Source: Alphaproteobacteria bacterium MarineAlpha12_Bin1 (GTDB lineage: Bacteria; Pseudomonadota; Alphaproteobacteria; UBA6615). Taken from it: a stretch of DNA of 64,000 nt. Shown here one piece after another: positions 16,784 through 25,579 of the stretch. The notes beneath the pieces were generated by a model, which made no database searches, was not told the origin of the DNA, and worked only from the letters and a program-made list of their open reading frames with translations. The position numbers were made by a program, and so were the translations under genes. The stretch spans positions 124,001 through 188,000 of the forward strand of contig PTJY01000001.1 of the NCBI GenBank assembly GCA_002937505.1. The letters are read 5' to 3'. Every line of letters starts with the position of its first letter. Position 1 is the stretch's first letter.

Positions 16784-17887
16784 ATGCGTTCCCCTGGCCG
16801 AAAGAGCGCGGAAAAAATGGTTCCGCGCAACGTTATTTTAAAAGGCGACTGTGTAAAGCACATGTCGTCTCTGCCAGAAGCATGCGTGGATGTTATTTTT
16901 GCAGACCCTCCCTATAATTTGCAGTTATCTAATAAACTTGTTCGTCCGGATCACACTAAAGTTGATGGTGTAAACGAAAGCTGGGACAAGTTTGACGATC
17001 ATGAATGTTATGATCGGTTTACAATTAATTGGTTGGCCGCTGCTAAACGTATTTTAAAACCTAATGGAACTCTATGGGTAATAGGAAGTTATCATAACAT
17101 CTTCCGAGTTGGCTCAATCTTACAAGATTTAAATTTCTGGCTTCTAAATGATGTAATATGGCGTAAATCTAACCCTATGCCGAACTTTCGAGGACGCAGA
17201 TTTACAAATGCTCATGAAACCCTCATTTGGTGCGCACATTCAGAAAAATCAAAATATGTATTTAATTATGAGTCAATGAAAGCTTTAAATGACGACATTC
17301 AAATGAGGAGTGATTGGTTACTACCAATATGTAATGGAAATGAAAGGCTCAAAAACGAACATGGGATTAAAGCCCATCCAACGCAAAAACCGGAAGCGCT
17401 ACTTCACAGGGTAATATTAGCTTCTTCTAATGAGGGTGACCTAATCCTCGATCCGTTTTTTGGCACAGGCACAACAGGAGCTGTCGCAAAACAATTACGC
17501 AGAAATTTTATTGGTATAGAAAGAGAAGATGATTACATAAGGGCTGCAGAGGTAAGGCTTAAAAATATACGTCCAATATCTGCAGAAGCTATTAAACAAA
17601 CAACTTCAAAAAAAGATGAACCTCGTATTCCTTTTGGTTGGCTTGTTGAAAGGGGCCTATTAAGACCTGGTGAAACATTATATGGGCCTAGTCGAAGGTA
17701 TGCTGCAAAAGTCACAGTAGACGGAAGTATAATTTCTTCTGACCATAGAGGGTCAATACATAAAATTGGGGCCGCCGTTCAGGGTGCTAGTGCATGTAAC
17801 GGATGGACATTTTGGCACTTGGATATTGAGGGAAAGCTTGTACCAATTGATATCTTAAGACAGAAGTTGAGAGCAGAACTAAATTAA
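16784..17887 (+). CDS. ccrM: Cell-cycle DNA adenine methyltransferase CcrM (GANTC)
   Basis: Beta-class N6-adenine methyltransferase of 367 residues. Catalytic motif IV is DPPY (41-44). AdoMet motif I is in [10 protein letters not shown] (223-232), following the DPPY-first order of the beta class. Residues from about 280 form the extra C-terminal domain found in CcrM enzymes, with [18 protein letters not shown] and [16 protein letters not shown]. That domain is tied to GANTC recognition. In Caulobacter and relatives CcrM remethylates the chromosome late in the cell cycle. Standalone gene without a partner restriction enzyme, next to rnhB, as usual in this class. Confidence 0.95.
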   Translation: MRSPGRKSAEKMVPRNVILKGDCVKHMSSLPEACVDVIFADPPYNLQLSNKLVRPDHTKVDGVNESWDKFDDHECYDRFTINWLAAAKRILKPNGTLWVIGSYHNIFRVGSILQDLNFWLLNDVIWRKSNPMPNFRGRRFTNAHETLIWCAHSEKSKYVFNYESMKALNDDIQMRSDWLLPICNGNERLKNEHGIKAHPTQKPEALLHRVILASSNEGDLILDPFFGTGTTGAVAKQLRRNFIGIEREDDYIRAAEVRLKNIRPISAEAIKQTTSKKDEPRIPFGWLVERGLLRPGETLYGPSRRYAAKVTVDGSIISSDHRGSIHKIGAAVQGASACNGWTFWHLDIEGKLVPIDILRQKLRAELN

Positions 17888-17923
17888 TAGGGTTTAGCCT
17901 CTGCGATAATAGGAATTAAAATA

Positions 17924-18730
17924 GTGATAGTTGACGCGCAAGTACATATCTGGGATGTAGGCACACCAAACCCATGGCATCGCCAAAATAAATCGTTCAC
18001 TAAAACAGAATTAATCAATGAAATGGATGAAGCAGGCATAGACCGTGCAATAATCGTTCCTCCAATGTGGATGGGCGACACTAACGATCTAGCTCTACAG
18101 GCATCTCTAGATTATCCAGAACGTCTTAAGGTGCTTGGTAGGCTAAGCTTAGATAATCCAGAAAACAGACAGCTAATACCCACCTGGAATGAACAATTAG
18201 GAATGCTTGGCCTAAGATTTACATTCTCAACGAAAAAAGAGTTCCACCTACTTAAAAATGAAGGTCTTAACTGGCTTTGGGAAGAAGCAGAACTATGCGA
18301 TGTGCCTATAATGTTGATGATTTCAGGCCATCTAGATGCAGTAGATAAAATTGCTAGAACTTATCCTGGTTTACGACTCTGCATTGATCATTTAGGTCTG
18401 GTTAGAAATGCTTTAGATAAAGCCGCATTTGAAGATCTACCTAAACTTTTAGCGCTCTCTAAGCATGATAATATTGTATTAAAAGCTACTTCGCTTCCTT
18501 GTTATTCCACAGCCGAATTTCCTTTTAAAAATTTGCACCCGTATTTACGTCAAGTTTATGATGCTTTTGGCCCCGCTCGTATCTTCTGGGGTTCAGACCT
18601 GACACGTTTAACATGCTCATATAAGGAATGTTTATCGCTATTTGAAGACGAGCTTACCTGGTTAACTACTGAAGATAAAACTCTTATACTGGGGGAGGCA
18701 ATATGCCATTGGCTTAAATGGAAAGTTTAA
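17924..18730 (+). CDS. Amidohydrolase 2 family metal-dependent hydrolase
   Basis: Predicted TIM-barrel hydrolase or decarboxylase of 268 residues (COG3618-like). The start MIVDAQVHIWD carries the first-strand metal motif in variant form (QVH for the usual xxH). LRLCIDHLGL supplies another barrel histidine, and FWGSDLTR near residue 225 provides the conserved aspartate. Enzymes of this family hydrolyse lactones or decarboxylate aromatic acids; the substrate here is unknown. The start is a GTG at 17924 preceded by AGGAAT. It lies 36 bases after ccrM on the same strand and may share its transcript, although a functional link is not obvious. Confidence 0.82.
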   Translation: MIVDAQVHIWDVGTPNPWHRQNKSFTKTELINEMDEAGIDRAIIVPPMWMGDTNDLALQASLDYPERLKVLGRLSLDNPENRQLIPTWNEQLGMLGLRFTFSTKKEFHLLKNEGLNWLWEEAELCDVPIMLMISGHLDAVDKIARTYPGLRLCIDHLGLVRNALDKAAFEDLPKLLALSKHDNIVLKATSLPCYSTAEFPFKNLHPYLRQVYDAFGPARIFWGSDLTRLTCSYKECLSLFEDELTWLTTEDKTLILGEAICHWLKWKV

Positions 18731-18752
18731 AATAAAAATATTCTAATTTAAT

Positions 18753-19829
18753 CTACAGTCCCAGATTTGCATGCTTAATTACTTTTTTAGTTAAAGTCGG
18801 TAATGCTTGCTCTTTTAGTTTTTCAGGCAAAACCCATAAACCCTCTAATTGATGATCTTCTGAAGCAGCGGACTTATAGACTTTTAGCTCCAACTTAAAA
18901 TGAGTAAACGTATGAGTGACTTTCCCTGGTAGCTCCAGCCAATCTAAATCCAAGGGAGCTTCAGATATGTGCGTTAAACCATTTTCCGCCCAATTGGTGG
19001 ATGGCACTTCCATCATTCCTCCTAAAAGACCTTGCTCAGGTCTTCGGCGTAATAAAATTGCCCCATCTGTACGAACAATCAAAAATGCCAACCCCTCTCG
19101 TACTACCTTTTTTTTTCTAGGTAATCGAGTTGGTAAATTATTTTCAATACTTAATGACCTCGCTTTACAGGCGGCCAGCCATGGACAATCAATACATTTA
19201 GGAGAGCGGGGAGAACAAATAGTGGCTCCTAGATCCATTATAGCCTGAGCATAATCACCACATCTATGTTTTGGTGTTAATTCACCAGCTAGTGACTTAA
19301 TCTTAGATTTAACCTCTGGTGTCCTTCCGCTAATAGCAAAAAGCCTAGTTATAACTCGTTCGACGTTTCCATCAACTACTGTCGCCGGCTTTTCAAAAGC
19401 TATAGCCAGGATGGCTGAAGCCGTATAGGGCCCTATTCCTGGTAACATCAACAATTTTTTTTCTGAATCCGGAAATCGCCCATTGTATTGTTTAACAATA
19501 ATTCGAGCACACTTATGTAGATTGCGAGCTCTTGCATAATAACCAAGCCCGGACCAAGCTTGCAAAATTGAGTTAAGGTCTGCGTTTGCCAAGATTTCCA
19601 CGGAAGGCCATTGTTTAATGAATTTTTCAAAATAAGGTATTACAGTGGCAACAACAGTCTGCTGCAACATGATTTCACTTAACCAAACCAAATAGGGGTC
19701 AGAGTGGGCCACTTCTTTTCTGTTTGGAGGTGGAACACGCCATGGTAATACTCTAGCATTATTATCGTACCAATCTAATAATTCCTTGGACCGAGGTTTC
19801 ACCATTATTTTATTCGCAGTTATTATCAT
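18753..19829 (-). CDS. mutY: Adenine DNA glycosylase MutY
   Basis: DNA repair glycosylase of 358 residues that removes adenine mispaired with 8-oxoguanine. It shows MLQQTVVATVIPYF, the helix-hairpin-helix LMLPGIGPYTASAILA, the catalytic-Asp segment VVDGNVERV and the [4Fe-4S] cysteines spaced C-x6-C-x2-C-x5-C in CSPRSPKCIDCPWLAAC. The C-terminal 120 residues are the NUDT1-like domain that recognises 8-oxoguanine. The start at the ATG at 19829 has no strong ribosome-binding site; an in-frame ATG at 19805 is possible. Divergent from DUF721 and smc, the expected alphaproteobacterial neighbours. Confidence 0.95.
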   Translation of the reverse strand: MIITANKIMVKPRSKELLDWYDNNARVLPWRVPPPNRKEVAHSDPYLVWLSEIMLQQTVVATVIPYFEKFIKQWPSVEILANADLNSILQAWSGLGYYARARNLHKCARIIVKQYNGRFPDSEKKLLMLPGIGPYTASAILAIAFEKPATVVDGNVERVITRLFAISGRTPEVKSKIKSLAGELTPKHRCGDYAQAIMDLGATICSPRSPKCIDCPWLAACKARSLSIENNLPTRLPRKKKVVREGLAFLIVRTDGAILLRRRPEQGLLGGMMEVPSTNWAENGLTHISEAPLDLDWLELPGKVTHTFTHFKLELKVYKSAASEDHQLEGLWVLPEKLKEQALPTLTKKVIKHANLGL

Positions 19830-19907
19830 GCTTGTTGATGACTATGGGTTTAACTATCATTAGCGAACTACAAATGATCAAGATGAAATTGTTGATTAAT
19901 ATCTGAC

Positions 19908-20396
19908 ATGGCTGTGAAAAGAAATAAACGTCTTAAGGCTGTTTCCTCAGAAACTGAGAGTATAACTAGGTCTATACGAAAAAAAAGAGGCCTATCAGAG
20001 GCAGCATTAATATCTGACTGGGTTCAAATAGTTGGCCCAATATTATCGGCCGAATGCTTTCCCATGCGCTTAACACGCAAAAAAGATACAACTGGAGGAA
20101 CCTTACACATTAGAGTTAGTGGGGCCCTCGCATTGGAGCTACAGCACATGCAACCCCAGGTTATCGAACGGGTAAATCAATATTTCGGCTATGAAGCTAT
20201 AATTGCTCTTTCACTTCATCAAGGCCCTATAACTGGTCAAACGATTGAAGAAACACTTCCCGATAGCAGGCAGATGACAAAAGAAAAAAGGACCTTACTC
20301 GATAAACAACTTGCGGAGGTTATTGACGACGAACTGCGACTCGCGCTCAATAACCTTGGAGAGGGCGTTTTAACCAAGAAAGCAAGATCTGAGTAA
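19908..20396 (+). CDS. DUF721 (DciA-like) family protein
   Basis: Protein of 162 residues matching DUF721, with ISDWVQIVGPILSAECFPMRL followed by GTLHIRVSGALALELQHMQ. The family includes DciA, a helicase-loading factor in bacteria that lack DnaC/DnaI, and other proteins of unknown role. Its position between mutY and smc is typical of alphaproteobacteria. In those I recall, a DsbA-like thioredoxin gene often stands between DUF721 and smc; here only 138 AT-rich bases intervene. Replication or chromosome maintenance is a reasonable guess. Confidence 0.83.
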   Translation: MAVKRNKRLKAVSSETESITRSIRKKRGLSEAALISDWVQIVGPILSAECFPMRLTRKKDTTGGTLHIRVSGALALELQHMQPQVIERVNQYFGYEAIIALSLHQGPITGQTIEETLPDSRQMTKEKRTLLDKQLAEVIDDELRLALNNLGEGVLTKKARSE

Positions 20397-20534
20397 TAAT
20401 CAACTTTTTAACCAAGCACTAGCCGACTCTTAGTTAATTATCGCAAATTATAGTTATTGGAGTAATTAATTAATCAGATTGAAAAGTATTCTAGTCGGAA
20501 AGGAATACTCAGTTAATCAGGGGAAACAAAATAA

Positions 20535-23500
20535 GTGGACTTTAAGAAGCTTAAACTAAAAGGGTTCAAGTCTTTCGTTGATGGCACCGAGCTAGACATA
20601 GCTGAGGGTCTTACAGGTGTCGTAGGACCTAATGGTTGTGGAAAATCAAATTTGGTAGAGGGATTACGCTGGGTCATGGGAGAAACTTCTGCCAAGCAAA
20701 TGCGCGGCAGCGGGATGGATGATATTATTTTTGGAGGAACAAGTGATAGACCCGCTCGAAATGTCGCTGAGGTTATCCTTAGCCTTGATAATTCTGATCG
20801 GAAAGCACCCTCACAGTTTAATGATGGAGATGAGTTAGAGATATCAAGGCACATAGAACGAGAAAAAGGCTCAACGTATAGAGTTAACGGCAGAGAAGTA
20901 AGAGCTCGCGATGTTCAAATATTATTCGCTGACCAAACCACTGGAGCACGTTCTACAGCATTAGTGAGCCAAGGCAGAATTGGAGCTATCATAAACGCGA
21001 AACCTGCAGACCGCAGATTAATCATTGAAGAAGCAGCAGGTATCACAGGCCTCTACACAAGACGCCATGAGGCAGAATTAAGACTGCGGGCGGCAGAAAC
21101 TAATCTGGAACGACTTGATGACATTTTATTAACCTTAAATGATCAATTAAAGTCTTTGAAAAAACAAACGCGACAAGCGCGAAGATATCGAAATATTTCA
21201 CAAGATATTAGGAAAACTGAAGCAATCGTATTTCATAATCATTGGATAGAATCGATAAGCCAAGTTGAGCTGAAAAAAAATGATTTAATGCAGTGCGATC
21301 TAGATGTCGCCCAAAAAGGTAAAGACGTTTCAAAAGCCAACATTGAAAAAGAAAATTTAGCTGACGAAGTTTCTCCATTGAGAGACGATCAGATTTTAAA
21401 AGCGGCAGAATTACATAGATTAGAACTCGAATCTAAAGAATTGGAAACGAAAGAAGAAAGAGTTAAAACTTCTATAGAACTTTGGACAAAAAGAAGAGAT
21501 CAAATATCGTCTGATCTCACAAGAGAGCAAGAGTTGGTATCTGAATCTCAATCAGCACTCCTTCGTCTCTCTGAAGAGCGAAAGACAATTAGCAAAGCCT
21601 CTAATGATGATCCCAAAAAGATAGAAAGCGCTAATAATTTATATAAAAAATTGTATCAAAAGGCTCTTGAAAAAGAAAACTCTCTTGCTGAAGCATTAGA
21701 GAAAGTAGCCACTAGGGAGGCTGGCTTGGTTGCTTCTGATCTAGAGCTTAAAAAACTGGATGATCGTAAAAAACATAGAAAATTACAATTGGAAGCTCTT
21801 AACGATCAAATTGCAGAGCTATCAGAAAAAAGTTCTGATGCTGTTGAATTTGAAAAATCTGAAAATAATATTAAAGAAATAGATCAACTTCTTGTTATAG
21901 AAAGAGATAAATTAGATAAGACAGAACAAAAAAGGATCAAGTTGGGTTTTGATAAAGACTCTTTACAGAAAAACCTCTCAAACAAAGAGGAAACATTATC
22001 CCAGTTAAAAATTGAGGCCTCAACATTAAAAGAAATACTTAATGATGGTTTGAACGAGAACAAGATTTGGACACCAATTTTAGACGAAATAGAGGTTGCA
22101 ACTGGATATGAATTAGCAATCAGCGCCGCATTCGGAGACGATTTAGAGGCATCCTTAGACGAAGAAGCCCCTCGTCGTTGGGTTTTATTTCCTGACTTTG
22201 TAGAGCAACCCGGATTACCCAATGAAACAGCTCCTCTGGCTCCGTTGATATCAAAAGCAGGCCCTCTTTCTCGTCGCTTAAAACAAGTCGGAATAGTAAA
22301 GGATGTAGAGACCGGCAATCGGTTGGCTCATCAACTAAAGATCGGGCAGAGACTCGTAGACACAAAGGGGAATTTATGGAGGTGGGATGGTTATTTTTCT
22401 AATGCAGATTCTAAAACAGTGACTTCCACACTAATAGGACAAAGAAACCGACTTAGAGAAATAGAGGAAAAAATCCCCGAAGCTGTACAAAATGTTAGAA
22501 AGGCCGAAAGACAGTTGCTAGAAATCACATCTAGCCTATCGGATATCTATGATGATGAAAAATTTTTACGAGATAAGGTCCGTAACCTAGACAATGAGGT
22601 TACCAAACTTCACAAATCTAATAATGAGCTATTAAGAGAACTAACGACACGGCGACTAAAAAGAGAAAATCTAATTAGTAGTTCATATCATTTTGCAAAC
22701 GAACTTGAAGAAATAACAGAATCTATTAAAGAAGCCAATTCACGACGAGCTGCTTTTTCTGAGATTGGTGAACTTCGACAAGATGCATCACAAAAAAAAT
22801 CTGTTCATAATGAAGCACGTAATAAACTGCAGAGTGCTAAAGATGAGCTTTCACAATTAATTCATGAATCAGATGAACGACAAAGGCGCATCAATGCGAT
22901 CACTGCTGAAGAAAAATCATTTAGCGATAGATCAGCAAGCGCAGCAAATCGCATTGCCGAATTACAAAATCGTGATTCAGATGCTGTTAGAGAATTAAAA
23001 GTACTATCTAATAAACCTAATGAGATAAAAGCTGAACGAAGTCTGATGATAGACTCTATAGAAAAATTGGAGAAGGAGAGAAGAAACTCAGCTGACAAAT
23101 TAGCAATCGCAGAAAACAAACTGTCTGAATCAGAAGTGCTATTAAGAAAATTAGAATCTAAATTTATCGAAGCAAGAGAAAAAAAGATAAGATCTGAATC
23201 TTTAATTGAACAAGCGGAAAAAGAACTTAAGACCATAGTAGAAAGAATACTAGAACAATTGAAATGTGAGCCAAAGGACCTAATTAAAATAGCAGAACTT
23301 CCAGAGAACAGGCCAATTCCAGATTTAGAATTAGCTGAAAAACGCCTGCAAAGACTTCTGCGTGAACGGGATAACATGGGGCCTGTTAATCTTCGTGCTG
23401 AGCAAGAAACTAAAGATATGGAAGATAAGATAAGTGCCATTGAATCTGAGCGTAAAGATCTAACGTCAGCTATCTTAAGATTGAGGCAAGGAATAAGTAA

Positions 23501-24002
23501 TTTAAATAGGGAGGCTCGGGCCCGGCTTTTACGGTCGTTTGATGAAGTAAACCTTCATTTTAAGAAACTTTTTTCGAGACTATTTGGAGGAGGTAAAGCA
23601 CATTTAGCTCTAACCGAAGCATCAGACCCTTTACAAGCAGGTTTGGAGATTTTCGCAAGCCCTCCCGGAAAAAAATTGCAAAATCTCTCATTGCTCTCGG
23701 GTGGAGAGCAAGCTCTAACAGCTATATCGCTTCTTTTTGCAGTTTTTCTAACTAATCCAGCGCCAATCTGTGTTCTTGATGAAGTTGATGCGGCACTTGA
23801 CGATGCGAATGTAGATCGTTTCTGTAGTTTACTTGGTGAAATAGCGTCTACTAGCAACACCCGATTCTTAGTAATCACACACCACAGAATGACTATGTCC
23901 CGTATGGATAGGCTTTATGGCGTAACAATGCCAGAACAAGGAATTAGTCAATTGGTGTCAGTAAACCTTAGCCGAGCAGAGCAAATGCGAGCAACTGCTT
24001 AA
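20535..24002 (+). CDS. smc: Chromosome segregation protein SMC
   Basis: Condensin ATPase of 1155 residues that organises and helps segregate the chromosome. The N-terminal head has Walker A GPNGCGKSN (31-39). Two long coiled coils (about 170-500 and 660-920) flank a hinge near residues 510-640. The C-terminal head has the signature LLSGGEQAL (from about 1054) and Walker B ICVLDEVDAALDD (near 1079). Length is normal for alphaproteobacterial SMC. The start is a GTG at 20535, preceded by AGGGG. Partners ScpA and ScpB are not in the window. The stop is followed by a short hairpin-rich spacer before the ATP synthase genes. Confidence 0.97.
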   Translation: MDFKKLKLKGFKSFVDGTELDIAEGLTGVVGPNGCGKSNLVEGLRWVMGETSAKQMRGSGMDDIIFGGTSDRPARNVAEVILSLDNSDRKAPSQFNDGDELEISRHIEREKGSTYRVNGREVRARDVQILFADQTTGARSTALVSQGRIGAIINAKPADRRLIIEEAAGITGLYTRRHEAELRLRAAETNLERLDDILLTLNDQLKSLKKQTRQARRYRNISQDIRKTEAIVFHNHWIESISQVELKKNDLMQCDLDVAQKGKDVSKANIEKENLADEVSPLRDDQILKAAELHRLELESKELETKEERVKTSIELWTKRRDQISSDLTREQELVSESQSALLRLSEERKTISKASNDDPKKIESANNLYKKLYQKALEKENSLAEALEKVATREAGLVASDLELKKLDDRKKHRKLQLEALNDQIAELSEKSSDAVEFEKSENNIKEIDQLLVIERDKLDKTEQKRIKLGFDKDSLQKNLSNKEETLSQLKIEASTLKEILNDGLNENKIWTPILDEIEVATGYELAISAAFGDDLEASLDEEAPRRWVLFPDFVEQPGLPNETAPLAPLISKAGPLSRRLKQVGIVKDVETGNRLAHQLKIGQRLVDTKGNLWRWDGYFSNADSKTVTSTLIGQRNRLREIEEKIPEAVQNVRKAERQLLEITSSLSDIYDDEKFLRDKVRNLDNEVTKLHKSNNELLRELTTRRLKRENLISSSYHFANELEEITESIKEANSRRAAFSEIGELRQDASQKKSVHNEARNKLQSAKDELSQLIHESDERQRRINAITAEEKSFSDRSASAANRIAELQNRDSDAVRELKVLSNKPNEIKAERSLMIDSIEKLEKERRNSADKLAIAENKLSESEVLLRKLESKFIEAREKKIRSESLIEQAEKELKTIVERILEQLKCEPKDLIKIAELPENRPIPDLELAEKRLQRLLRERDNMGPVNLRAEQETKDMEDKISAIESERKDLTSAILRLRQGISNLNREARARLLRSFDEVNLHFKKLFSRLFGGGKAHLALTEASDPLQAGLEIFASPPGKKLQNLSLLSGGEQALTAISLLFAVFLTNPAPICVLDEVDAALDDANVDRFCSLLGEIASTSNTRFLVITHHRMTMSRMDRLYGVTMPEQGISQLVSVNLSRAEQMRATA

Positions 24003-24030
24003 AATGACGGATTTCTGCCAATTTGCGACT

Positions 24031-24047
24031 AAATAGCGCGGCTATTT
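24031..24047 (+). terminator. Hairpin downstream of smc, possible transcript end
   Basis: AAATAGC and GCTATTT form a perfect seven-pair stem with a GCG loop, 29 bases after the smc stop. No T-run follows, so intrinsic termination is uncertain. A second, shorter hairpin (GCCAG, loop TGGTCG, CTGGC, 24062-24077) comes 14 bases later. The spacer is noticeably richer in GC than its surroundings. Confidence 0.4.
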
Positions 24048-24134
24048 ACGCGGCTTGACTTGCCAGTGGTCGCTGGCTAACTTGCGACGGAGTTTTTATG
24101 TGAATTAGACGCAACTTGACGACAGTCATAATAT

Positions 24135-24151
24135 AAAGACTGGGGGTCTTT
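24135..24151 (+). promoter_or_regulatory. Hairpin presenting the atpI Shine-Dalgarno in its loop
   Basis: AAAGAC (24135-24140) and GTCTTT (24146-24151) pair perfectly around the loop TGGGG, ending two bases before the atpI ATG at 24154. The G-run is the only candidate ribosome-binding site. A possible promoter (TAGACG 24106-24111, 17-base spacer, TAATAT 24129-24134) lies immediately upstream, which would make the leader extremely short. Whether the hairpin forms in the transcript is inference. Confidence 0.4.
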
Positions 24152-24153
24152 CA

Positions 24154-24483
24154 ATGACCGATCCGAACCGGCCTTCCTCGACGAGCGATTTACATCAACG
24201 AGTGAAAGCAGCGCAGGATAGAAATTTGAGTGCTTCTAAGGAAAAGACATCTGCCTCATCTCATGTGGGATCTGGGATGGGTGTTGGCCTAAGGGTAGGC
24301 GTTGATTTGGTAGTTGGTGTTGGTGTTGGTGGAGTTATTGGCTGGGGACTGGATTGGTGGCTAGGAACAAAGCCTTATTTATTAGCACTTTTTATAATAT
24401 TTGGATTTATAGCAGGCCTAATGAATGTTATTAGAACAGCAAAACAGGCTACTAATAAGCCTAAAAGTGGTTCTGAAGGCTAA
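24154..24483 (+). CDS. atpI: AtpI-like ATP synthase assembly protein
   Basis: Small membrane protein of 109 residues: a hydrophilic, Ser-rich first 35 residues, then two glycine-rich transmembrane helices ending WWLGTKPYLLALFIIFGF and AGLMNVIRTAKQ. This is the form of AtpI seen at the head of alphaproteobacterial Fo clusters, where it helps assemble the c-ring and may take part in Mg2+ supply. A run of GTTGGT-type repeats codes for a Gly/Val-rich helix. First gene of the five-gene Fo set; atpB follows after 25 bases. Confidence 0.88.
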   Translation: MTDPNRPSSTSDLHQRVKAAQDRNLSASKEKTSASSHVGSGMGVGLRVGVDLVVGVGVGGVIGWGLDWWLGTKPYLLALFIIFGFIAGLMNVIRTAKQATNKPKSGSEG

Positions 24484-24508
24484 CAAATAAAAATTGGAGA
24501 ATTGATCT

Positions 24509-25243
24509 TTGGCAAGTCCTCTTAAACAATTCACAATCGAGCCTATTCTCGACCTTAGTATTGGTGAAACAGATATATCTTTTACCAACTCTTCTCTATG
24601 GATGGTAATAACAGCACTGGTGCTTATCATATTTGTTGCGGTTGGAACTAGAAGAAGTTCAATAGTTCCCGGGAGATGGCAATCAGCGGTGGAGTATTTT
24701 TATCAAGTTGTTGCCGATATGGTTCGAGATAACGTCGGCAGTGGAGGCCGTCCATACTTTCCATTCATCTTTGCCCTATTCATGTTCATACTTTTCGGGA
24801 ATTTGCTAGGTCTTATTCCAGGTTCTTTTACATTTACAAGTCATTTAGCAGTAACATTCGCCATGGCGGCTTTTATTTTTATTGGAGTAACGCTGATTGG
24901 GATTTTTACTCACGGTTTAAAATTTTTCTCATTGTTTTTTCCTCATGGAGCACCAATCGTTTCTGCTCCAGTACTAATCCCAATTGAGATTATATCTTAT
25001 TTTTCTCGACCAATTAGCCTTTCAGTTCGATTGTTTGCTAATATGACTGTCGGACATGTGCTCTTGAAAGTAATAGGCGGTGGAGTAGTTGCATTGGGCA
25101 GCTTCTATATTCTGCCAGGGATTGTCCCCTTTATGGCTCTTGTAGCCATAACTATACTAGAGGTTATGATTGCCGTCATTCAAGCTTATGTTTTTGCAAT
25201 ATTAACGTGCGTATATCTCAATGACGCTCTGCATTTACACTAA
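24509..25243 (+). CDS. atpB: ATP synthase Fo subunit a
   Basis: Proton-channel subunit of 244 residues in the cytoplasmic membrane, with about six helices. The conserved arginine lies in SVRLFANMTVGHVLL, and the C-terminal ILEVMIAVIQAYVFAIL forms the final helix. The N-terminal PLKQFTIEPIL is the usual alphaproteobacterial form. The start codon appears to be TTG at 24509: it has GGAG 10 bases upstream, gives MASPLKQF as in relatives, and no ATG lies before residue 31. Non-ATG initiation may lower its yield relative to subunit c. Confidence 0.96.
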   Translation: MASPLKQFTIEPILDLSIGETDISFTNSSLWMVITALVLIIFVAVGTRRSSIVPGRWQSAVEYFYQVVADMVRDNVGSGGRPYFPFIFALFMFILFGNLLGLIPGSFTFTSHLAVTFAMAAFIFIGVTLIGIFTHGLKFFSLFFPHGAPIVSAPVLIPIEIISYFSRPISLSVRLFANMTVGHVLLKVIGGGVVALGSFYILPGIVPFMALVAITILEVMIAVIQAYVFAILTCVYLNDALHLH

Positions 25244-25279
25244 TAAAATCTGAATTTTGAGACTTAAAGGAGTAGTAAA

Positions 25280-25525
25280 ATGGAAGTCGAAGCAGCAGGA
25301 CTTATATCTAATGGCCTAAAACTTGTTGGCGCTGGCCTCGCAGCCATAGGCATGGTTGGTGCTGGAGTCGGTGTTGGCCGTATTTGGGCAAGTTATATTG
25401 AAGCAATAGGCCGAAACCCAGCTTCTAAAGAAGAGATTGGTGCATTCATATGGATTGGTTTCGCGGTAACTGAGGCAATAGCTCTGTTTGCCTTAATTAT
25501 GGCGTTCATCATTCTTGCAAGTTAG
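25280..25525 (+). CDS. atpE: ATP synthase Fo subunit c
   Basis: Two-helix c-ring proteolipid of 81 residues. The polar loop is GRNP (44-47), and the proton-carrying carboxylate is E65 in FAVTEAIALF. The first helix has the Gly-x-Gly packing motif (GAGVGVGR). Nothing suggests the sodium-binding variant. It has the strongest ribosome-binding site of the cluster (AAAGGAG, about 7 bases before the ATG), consistent with the high copy number of subunit c per complex. Confidence 0.97.
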   Translation: MEVEAAGLISNGLKLVGAGLAAIGMVGAGVGVGRIWASYIEAIGRNPASKEEIGAFIWIGFAVTEAIALFALIMAFIILAS

Positions 25526-25579
25526 GGTCTTAGAAACAGCATACTCTGTTTAACGTTTCGTCAAAGAAAGATAAACGAA

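Noticed and set aside
22862-23440. A 192-codon minus-strand frame inside smc.
   Set aside because: Leu/Ser-rich shadow of a Glu/Lys-rich coiled coil. The smc frame is complete and conserved across it.
24306-24342. GTTGGT-type tandem repeat in atpI.
   Set aside because: It is in frame and codes for the Gly/Val-rich membrane helix expected for AtpI, so protein composition explains it.
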